Source: Streptomyces sp. NRRL B-1347
Lineage (GTDB): Bacteria; Actinomycetota; Actinomycetes; Streptomycetales; Streptomycetaceae
NCBI RefSeq assembly: GCF_000720325.1
Contig: NZ_JOJM01000045.1
Coordinates: 1-64,000, forward strand
DNA length: 64,000 bases
Direction of reading: 5' to 3'
Of the stretch, positions 58,862-64,000 are shown piece by piece (position 1 is the stretch's first letter; every line of letters starts with the position of its first letter). The notes below the pieces were generated by a model. It ran no database searches and was not told the origin of the DNA. It saw only the letters and a program-made list of their open reading frames with translations. A program made the translations under genes and the position numbers.

Positions 58862-60006
58862 GGGCCCTGCACGTCATCACCGGCCTCGGCATGGGCGGCG
58901 CCGAGCAGCAACTGCGGTTGCTGCTGCGGCACTTGCCCGCCAGCTGCGATGTCGTCACGCTCACCAACCCCGGCTCGGTCGCCCGCCAGATCATGGCCGA
59001 GGGCACCCGCGTCACCCACCTCGGCATGACCGGCAACCGCGATCTGTCCGCTCTGCCCCGCCTCACCAAGCTGATCCGCGCAGGGCACTACGACGTGGTC
59101 CACACCCATCTGTACCGGGCCTGTCTGTACGGCCGGATCGCCGCCCGCATCGCGGGCGTTCGCGCGGTGGTGGCCACCGAGCACTCGCTGGGCGAGTCAC
59201 AGATGGAGGGACGCCCCCTGACGGGCGGCGTGCGCGCCCTGTACCTCGCCGGGGAACGCCTCGGCCGCGTCACCGTCGCCGTATCGCCCGCCGTCGCCCG
59301 GCGCCTGCACCGCTGGGGCGTGCCCCGGCAGCGCATCAGCGTCGTACCGAACGGCATCGACGCGGACCGCTTCCGCTACGACCCCGCCACCCGCGCGACC
59401 GCCCGTCGCCGCCTGGACCTGCCGGAAGACGCTTATGTCGTCGGGGGAGTGGGCCGCCTCACGCCCGGCAAGCGCTTCGACGTGCTGCTGCGCGCCGTCG
59501 CCCAGCTCCCGGGAGACGTCGTGGCCGTCCTCGTCGGCACGGGGCCGCAGGAGGCCGAGCTGCGGGGCCTCGCCGAGCGGCTGCGGATCACGGGCCGCGT
59601 GCGGTTCGCGGGGGAGGCCCGGCACGAGCCCGACGTCACCCCGTCGGACGGCACCGACCTGCCCGCGCTCCTGTCGGCCATGGACGCGCTCGCCTCGCCG
59701 TCGCCCGAGGAGGCCTTCGGGCTCGCTCTCCTGGAGGGCCTGGCCAGCGGGCTTCCCGTGCTCTACGCCGACTGCCCGGCCATCGACGCCCGGCCCTGCG
59801 CCGAGCGCGGCCTCGCCATGCCCTGCGCGAGCGACCCGGACTCCCTCGCCCGTGCCCTGCACACGCTGCGCCCGCGCGGCACCGCGGCCCGCACGGCACC
59901 GCCCGCCGCCCACCACTACAGCATCGCCCGCAGCGCCGGGCAGCTGATGAACGTCTATGAGTCGGCCCTCTCCGGCTCGACCTCTGAGGTGACCTTCGAT
60001 GCGTAA
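58858..60006 (+). CDS. Glycosyltransferase family 4 (second of cluster)
   Basis: 382 residues, GTG start overlapping the deacetylase stop (GTGA). HVITGLGMGGAEQQLRLLL, VVHTHLYRACLYGRIAARIAG, the hinge GVGRLTPGKRFDVLLRAV and ALASPSPEEAFGLALLEGLASGLPVL (in part) give the GT4 fold. It probably adds a second sugar to the repeat unit. Confidence 0.9.
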   Translation: MRALHVITGLGMGGAEQQLRLLLRHLPASCDVVTLTNPGSVARQIMAEGTRVTHLGMTGNRDLSALPRLTKLIRAGHYDVVHTHLYRACLYGRIAARIAGVRAVVATEHSLGESQMEGRPLTGGVRALYLAGERLGRVTVAVSPAVARRLHRWGVPRQRISVVPNGIDADRFRYDPATRATARRRLDLPEDAYVVGGVGRLTPGKRFDVLLRAVAQLPGDVVAVLVGTGPQEAELRGLAERLRITGRVRFAGEARHEPDVTPSDGTDLPALLSAMDALASPSPEEAFGLALLEGLASGLPVLYADCPAIDARPCAERGLAMPCASDPDSLARALHTLRPRGTAARTAPPAAHHYSIARSAGQLMNVYESALSGSTSEVTFDA

Positions 60007-60643
60007 CCCCTTCCCCGCCCGGCTCGACGGCGCTCGCGCCCGACTGACCCGGCTGCCGCGCTGGTGGCCCCTGCCCGCCTGCGCGCTGCTCGGCGCCACC
60101 GCGGGCGGCGCGTACGGCGTCCTGCAGACCCCGCAGTACTCGGCGACCAGCTACGTCATCGCCGTACCGCAGGACCGCTCGGACCCGGCGGCGGCGCTCG
60201 GCTACGCGCAGGCCTACGGCCGGGTCGCGACCCAGCTGGCCGTCCTCGGCGACGCCCAGGTCGCGGCGGGCATGTCGGCCACGCGGCTCAAGGACAGCGT
60301 GCGCGTGGCGACCTCGCCGGACGCGCCGATGATCGCCATCACCGCGTCCTCGTCCCACCCGGGCGAGGCCGCGCTCACCGCCAACGCCGTGGCCCGCTCC
60401 CTCACGGTCAGCGCCAACCACGCCAAGAAGAGCACCCAGATCAAACTCCTTCCGTTCTCCCGCGCGCTGCGGCCCACCGCGCCCTCGTCGGTGTCGACGC
60501 CGGTCAGCGCCCTGGTCGGCACCAGCGCGGGCGGCCTCCTCGGCGGACTCGCCCTCCTGGTGCGGCCCCGGCGCCCCGCGGCCCGTGCGGGCACGGCGGC
60601 CGTGCCCGCGCCGACGCCGGTCCTGGCCGGGGACGCGGTGTGA
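59999..60643 (+). CDS. Wzz-like chain-length protein (polysaccharide co-polymerase)
   Basis: 214 residues. A first membrane helix (PACALLGATAGGAYGVL), an outside domain with YSATSYVIAVPQDR and a second helix near residue 165 (VSALVGTSAGGLLGGLALLV). The PT-P-S segment before the second helix (RPTAPSSVSTPVSA) is typical of Wzz/CapA proteins, which set chain length with a Wzy polymerase. No tyrosine-kinase domain or Tyr-rich tail is seen. It overlaps the upstream gene by eight bases. Confidence 0.82.
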   Translation: MRNPFPARLDGARARLTRLPRWWPLPACALLGATAGGAYGVLQTPQYSATSYVIAVPQDRSDPAAALGYAQAYGRVATQLAVLGDAQVAAGMSATRLKDSVRVATSPDAPMIAITASSSHPGEAALTANAVARSLTVSANHAKKSTQIKLLPFSRALRPTAPSSVSTPVSALVGTSAGGLLGGLALLVRPRRPAARAGTAAVPAPTPVLAGDAV

Positions 60644-61755
60644 CGGCGGCGGGCAGACGGATGACCGTGGAACTCTGCGTACGGGAAGAGGAGTTCGAGC
60701 GCCTGGGCGCGCCGTGGGGACGGCTCTACCGGTCGTGCCACGCGGCGACGCCGTTCCAGAGCCACGCCTGGCTGTCCTCCTGGTGGCAGTCGTACGGCAC
60801 GCGGGGACGGCTGCGGGTCCTGCTGGTCCGGGACGGCGAGGAACTGGTCGCGGCCGCGCCCCTCATGCGGTCGCGCGGTCCGCTGCCCGTGCTCACGCCG
60901 CTGGGCGGCGCCATCTCCGACTTCACCGACGTCCTGCTCGACGAGGCGGCGGGGGACGGCCTGCGCGCCCTGACCGAAGGCCTCGCGGGTCTGGCGCGCG
61001 GCGCCCTGCTCGACTTCCGCGAGGTCCGCCCGGGCGGCTGCGTGGAGCGTGTGTACGCGCGCTGGCGCGGGCCGCGCCACGTCGTGGACGACTCGCCCTG
61101 CCTCGAACTCCCGCCGCTGCCCATGGAAGAGCTGCTCGCCCGGCTGCCGACGCCCCGGGCCCAGCGCACCCGCGCCAAGCTGCGCAAACTCGCGAAGCTC
61201 GGCGTGGAGTCACACGTCGTACCCGCGGAGGACGTACCGGAGTCCCTGCGGACGCTGCTGCGGCTCCACCAACTCCAGTGGCAGGGGCGGAAGGTGACGA
61301 GCGAGCACCTGCGGCCGCGCTTCCGCGAGCACCTGATCCGGTCGGTGCGGCCCATGGTGGCCGCGGGCGAGGCGGTCGTCACCGAGTTCCGTCTGGACGG
61401 CGAGGTGATGGCGGCGGACCTGACGCTCCTGTCCGGCGGTCTGGCCGGGGGCTATCTGTACGGCGCGCATCCGCTGCTGCGGGAGCGCAAGGCGGACGTG
61501 GCGACCATGCTCCTGGACGCCTGCACCCGGCACACCGCGGGCGAACGGCCCCGCACGCTCAGCCTGTTGCGCGGCACCGAGCCCTACAAGCGGCACTGGC
61601 GGCCCGACCCGGTCGTCAACCGCCGCTATCTGCTGGCCCGTACCGGCACGGCCCCGCTGCTCGCCGCGGCCGCCACCTCGGCGGCCGCCCGCCGCTGGGG
61701 CAAGCGGGCGCTCGACGCCCGGCGTGAGCGTCGCGGTGACGCGGCCCCCGAGTAG
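60640..61755 (+). CDS. GNAT-like acyltransferase of the CelD/BcsL (BioF2-like) family
   Basis: 371 residues. QSHAWLSSWWQSYGTRGRLRVLLVRDGEELVAAAPLM (in part) at the N terminus and a second half with LHQLQWQGRKVTSE, FRLDGEVMAADLTLLSGGLAGGYLYGAHP (in part) and LSLLRGTEPYKRHW are typical of this FemAB-related acyltransferase family found in cellulose and exopolysaccharide operons. It may acetylate the polymer, opposing the deacetylase. GTG at 60640 overlaps the wzz stop; ATG at 60661 is an alternative. Confidence 0.85.
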   Translation: MTAAGRRMTVELCVREEEFERLGAPWGRLYRSCHAATPFQSHAWLSSWWQSYGTRGRLRVLLVRDGEELVAAAPLMRSRGPLPVLTPLGGAISDFTDVLLDEAAGDGLRALTEGLAGLARGALLDFREVRPGGCVERVYARWRGPRHVVDDSPCLELPPLPMEELLARLPTPRAQRTRAKLRKLAKLGVESHVVPAEDVPESLRTLLRLHQLQWQGRKVTSEHLRPRFREHLIRSVRPMVAAGEAVVTEFRLDGEVMAADLTLLSGGLAGGYLYGAHPLLRERKADVATMLLDACTRHTAGERPRTLSLLRGTEPYKRHWRPDPVVNRRYLLARTGTAPLLAAAATSAAARRWGKRALDARRERRGDAAPE

Positions 61756-61789
61756 GTCCGCGCCACCGCGACCGATCGTGCGGCCCGCC

Positions 61790-63112
61790 TCAGCGGTCCC
61801 TGCGCCACCAGTCGAAGCGCAGGCACAGCTTGCCTCCCAGCCAGTACTCGACCCAGTCGCCCAGGTCCAGCGGCGAGCACGCGGCCGGTGTCGGCTCGGT
61901 CGGCTCGGGCGGCGTGTCCCCGCGTCCGGTGAGGAGTTCGCGGTAGACCCGCGAGGACTTGGGGTTGGTGGAGCACTGCCACACACCGTGTGGGCAGTAG
62001 TCGGTGATGGTGTTGTAGAGCGGCTCCTTCTCGTCCATCCAGGCCAGCATGCGGCGCATGTACTCCGCGTTGTCGCCGTTGCGGAACAGGCCCCACTCGG
62101 GATACGAGATGGCCTTCTTGTGCTCCGCCGCGAACTCGACGTGGTGCTGGAGCCCGTACGGCTCGCTCACCTGCTCGTCGAACGCCATGCCCCGCGGCTG
62201 GTCGTACGAGTCCATGCCGATGATGTCGACGACGTCGTCACCGGGGTAGCACTCGGTCCAGGGAACGGCGTCCCGGCCGCGGCTCGGCGTGAAGTCGAAC
62301 TTGAACTTCTGCCCCGGCACCGCGCGCATGGCCGTGACGATGCGCTTCCAGTACGCCTTCCAGGACGCCGGGTCGGGAGCGCACCGGTGCGTGTACGTGA
62401 TGCCGTTCATCTCCCAGCCGAGGACGAGGACCGTGTCCGGCACCCCGAGGTCGACCAGGCGCCGCGCGAGCACCCGGTAGTGCTCGTCGAACTCGCCCGC
62501 CGCGCCCCGGCGCAGCAGCGAGCGCACCGCGTAGTCGCCGACGCCCTCCTCGTTGCGGTCGAGCATCGGCACGTTCAGCACGAAGAGCCGGTCGTCCCGC
62601 TCCTTGCGCCAGTCCGCCCAGCTCTCCAGGAAGGTGGGCGCGCCCTCGATGTTGCTCCACCGGTCCCCCGGCAGGTACGTGTGCCCGACCCGCAGCTTCG
62701 CGCCGCCGAGCCACTGGCTGAGCTCCTCGATCCGGCGGGGGCCGCGCGAGCCGTAGTCGACGTACGCGCCGAAGTTGCTCACCCGGGCGCTGTCGGCGGG
62801 CGACGGCACGGCGGGCGCGGCGGGCGGCTGGGGAGCGGCGGGGCTCGCGGGGACGGGGCTGGCAGGGCTCACGGGGGTGGCCGGAGTCGTCGGCGTCTCG
62901 GGAGCCGCCGGGGTTGCCGGGGTCGCGGGAGTCGCTGGGGTCGCGGGAGTCGCGGGAGCGGCCGGCACGGGCGGGGCGGGCGGCGGCGGTTCGTCGGCGC
63001 GCCGGACATCCACCGTGTACCCCGGCCCGGCGGCCAGCACGGCCGACATAATGACTCCGGCGGCGATAAAGACCGCGCGTTTACCGCGTCGATGACTGTG
63101 TCGGGTCCTCAT
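61790..63112 (-). CDS. Secreted GH26-like glycoside hydrolase
   Basis: 440 residues. An N-terminal membrane/signal segment (AVFIAAGVIMSAVLAAGPG) is followed by a 65-residue linker of repeated PATPATP units, then a GH26-like TIM barrel with candidate acid/base glutamate in LVLGWEMNGIT and candidate nucleophile in ISYPEWGLFRNGD. The C terminus has SPLDLGDWVEYWLGGKLCLRF, a short extra segment with two cysteines. GH26 enzymes cut beta-mannan or related polymers. It runs opposite to the polysaccharide operon, with only 34 bp between the ends, and may trim its product. Confidence 0.82.
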   Translation of the reverse strand: MRTRHSHRRGKRAVFIAAGVIMSAVLAAGPGYTVDVRRADEPPPPAPPVPAAPATPATPATPATPATPAAPETPTTPATPVSPASPVPASPAAPQPPAAPAVPSPADSARVSNFGAYVDYGSRGPRRIEELSQWLGGAKLRVGHTYLPGDRWSNIEGAPTFLESWADWRKERDDRLFVLNVPMLDRNEEGVGDYAVRSLLRRGAAGEFDEHYRVLARRLVDLGVPDTVLVLGWEMNGITYTHRCAPDPASWKAYWKRIVTAMRAVPGQKFKFDFTPSRGRDAVPWTECYPGDDVVDIIGMDSYDQPRGMAFDEQVSEPYGLQHHVEFAAEHKKAISYPEWGLFRNGDNAEYMRRMLAWMDEKEPLYNTITDYCPHGVWQCSTNPKSSRVYRELLTGRGDTPPEPTEPTPAACSPLDLGDWVEYWLGGKLCLRFDWWRRDR

Positions 63113-63239
63113 GCCTGCTCCTCGATTCCGCCCCCGCCTACTGACGCTCAGTCATTTTTATGTTTATTGCGCCAATCGAGCTTCTAACCCTCCGCGCCGA
63201 CAGATCGCCCCTTTGGGCGATCGAACAGTAAGGGCGAAA
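63113..63239. promoter_or_regulatory. Divergent promoter between the hydrolase and the ATP-grasp gene
   Basis: An AT-rich patch (63150-63170) with a dyad ACTGA-CGC-TCAGT at 63140-63152 and a perfect 8-bp hairpin GATCGCCC/GGGCGATC at 63203-63222, eight bases before the AAGGGCG ribosome binding site. The hairpin could act on transcription or on translation of the ATP-grasp gene. Confidence 0.5.
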
Positions 63240-64000
63240 GTGCAGCGTCTGGATACACGCATCCCCGCGGTCCTGCTGCGGATCGACAGGAATTCCTTCC
63301 ATCACGGAACGCTGGGCGCGGTGCGCTCCCTGGGGCGTGCGGGAGTGGAGGTGCACCTGGTCGCCGCCGATGCGCATAGCCCGGTGGCCCGCTCGCGTTA
63401 TCTGCACCGGATGCACCCGCCGCCCGCGCCCTCCGCGCCCCCGGCGGAGGTGGCCGCCGCGCTGCTCCGCGTCGCCGCGACGCTGCGCGGGCCCGCCGTC
63501 CTCATTCCCCTGGACGACGCGGGCTCCCTGGCCGTCAGCGCCCTGCGGACCGAGCTGGGCGACCGGTTCCTGCTGCCCGCGATGGCGTCCGGTACGGCGG
63601 AGAGCGTGGCGGACAAGGCGGCGCTCGCCGAGCTGTGCGCGAGCGCCGGAGTGCCGCATCCGAGGACGGAACTGCCGGACTCGGCGGGCCGGGCCGAGGC
63701 GGTCGCCCGCAGCCTCGGCCCGGCGGCGGTGGCCAAGTGGAGCCGCCCCTGGTGCCTGCCGCGCGACGCGGGCCTGCACAGCACGGTCGTCGTCCGCTCC
63801 CCCGGCGAGGCCGCGGCCCTGTTCGAGCGCGGCGCGGAGGCGGGCAGCCCGCTGCTGCTCCAGGCCTTCGTGGCGGCGGGCGACGGCGCCGACTGGTTCG
63901 TGCACGGCTACGTGGGCCGCGACGGCCGCGTGCACGGCGGCGGCACGGGGCGCAAGCTGCGCGCCTGGCCCCGCGCGGCAGGGATCACCGTGCGCGGCGA
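63240..64000 (+). CDS. ATP-grasp domain protein, partial (runs off the right edge)
   Basis: At least 253 residues from a GTG at 63240 with AAGGGCG seven bases upstream. The reading begins MQRLDTRIPAVLLRIDRN and contains GTLGAVRSLGRAGVEVHLVAAD, VLIPLDDAGSLAVSAL, ESVADKAALAELCASAGVPHP and LLLQAFVAAGDGADWFVHGYVG, the pattern of carboxylate-amine ligase-like ATP-grasp proteins (D-aspartate ligase/PylC-like). The C-terminal metal-binding part is beyond the window. Similar proteins occur in polysaccharide and cell-surface clusters, where they may attach an amino acid. The substrate is unknown. Confidence 0.82.
   Translation, partial: MQRLDTRIPAVLLRIDRNSFHHGTLGAVRSLGRAGVEVHLVAADAHSPVARSRYLHRMHPPPAPSAPPAEVAAALLRVAATLRGPAVLIPLDDAGSLAVSALRTELGDRFLLPAMASGTAESVADKAALAELCASAGVPHPRTELPDSAGRAEAVARSLGPAAVAKWSRPWCLPRDAGLHSTVVVRSPGEAAALFERGAEAGSPLLLQAFVAAGDGADWFVHGYVGRDGRVHGGGTGRKLRAWPRAAGITVRG

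Overview
The window is high-GC actinobacterial DNA, almost certainly a Streptomyces chromosome. The supporting evidence is a GC-rich third codon position throughout, GTG starts with overlapping stop/start codons, CrgA, class E sortases, three short chaplins, a melC1-melC2 tyrosinase pair, and several 16-bp parS elements of the Streptomyces type. The gene order fhaA-fhaB-PP2C-ftsW/rodA-pbpA-pknB-sortases-trpG/pabA-DUF881-crgA-rhomboid-cyclophilin resembles, from memory, the stretch of the S. coelicolor chromosome a little before dnaA. Together with the parS sites this places the window in the core, origin-proximal part of the chromosome.

Layout. (1) 1-1243: molybdenum-cofactor genes (a moeA-like fragment and a mobA-like gene). 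(2) 1486-5806: a three-gene branched-chain 2-oxoacid dehydrogenase operon (E1 alpha, E1 beta, E2) with a divergent Lrp/AsnC regulator. (3) 5872-9863 and 13227-18228: phenylacetate catabolism in two blocks. The first block holds a TetR regulator, a PaaH-type 3-hydroxyacyl-CoA dehydrogenase and the aldehyde dehydrogenase PaaN; the second holds the paaABCDE epoxidase operon followed by an acyl-CoA dehydrogenase with its own KstR-like operator. Between the blocks lies a minus-strand operon of DUF5819, HTTM and a SpoU/TrmH methyltransferase. The same 14-bp dyad (ACCGA-N4-TCGGT) sits in front of the bkd operon, between paaH and paaN, and in front of paaA, so one TetR regulator probably ties these units together. 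(4) 18364-21350: rhodanese, a J-domain protein and DUF2252. (5) 21730-21816: tRNA-Leu(CAG), followed by 1.4 kb without a credible gene. (6) 23209-31417: the conserved growth and cell-wall signalling operon fhaA, fhaB, PP2C phosphatase, SEDS protein, penicillin-binding protein and the PASTA kinase PknB. (7) 31618-40619: an AT-rich orphan secreted protein, three class E sortases interleaved with a glutamine amidotransferase and a tiny membrane protein, DUF881, CrgA, a DnaA-box cluster, rhomboid protease, cyclophilin and DUF5324. (8) 39903-44132: two GAF/ANTAR regulators and a receiverless CheB plus CheR-PAS pair. (9) 44274-51260: a cell-surface island with an M23 peptidase, three short chaplins, tyrosinase with its helper, and several cysteine-free secreted proteins. 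(10) 52071 to the end: an exopolysaccharide cluster with two GT4 glycosyltransferases, an initiating sugar transferase, a Wzy-like polymerase, a MurJ/Wzx-like flippase, a polysaccharide deacetylase, a Wzz-like protein, a CelD/BcsL-type acyltransferase, a GH26-like secreted hydrolase and an ATP-grasp enzyme cut by the window edge.

The most unusual observation is in the deacetylase of the polysaccharide cluster. Its C-terminal tail is encoded by three parS sites spaced exactly 24 bp apart in one reading frame (58687-58750), so a stretch of protein-coding sequence is also a ParB-binding centromere element. A fourth parS-like site lies inside a sortase gene (35268-35281). Everything here was read by eye from sequence; family names rest on motif recognition and gene context, not on database searches.
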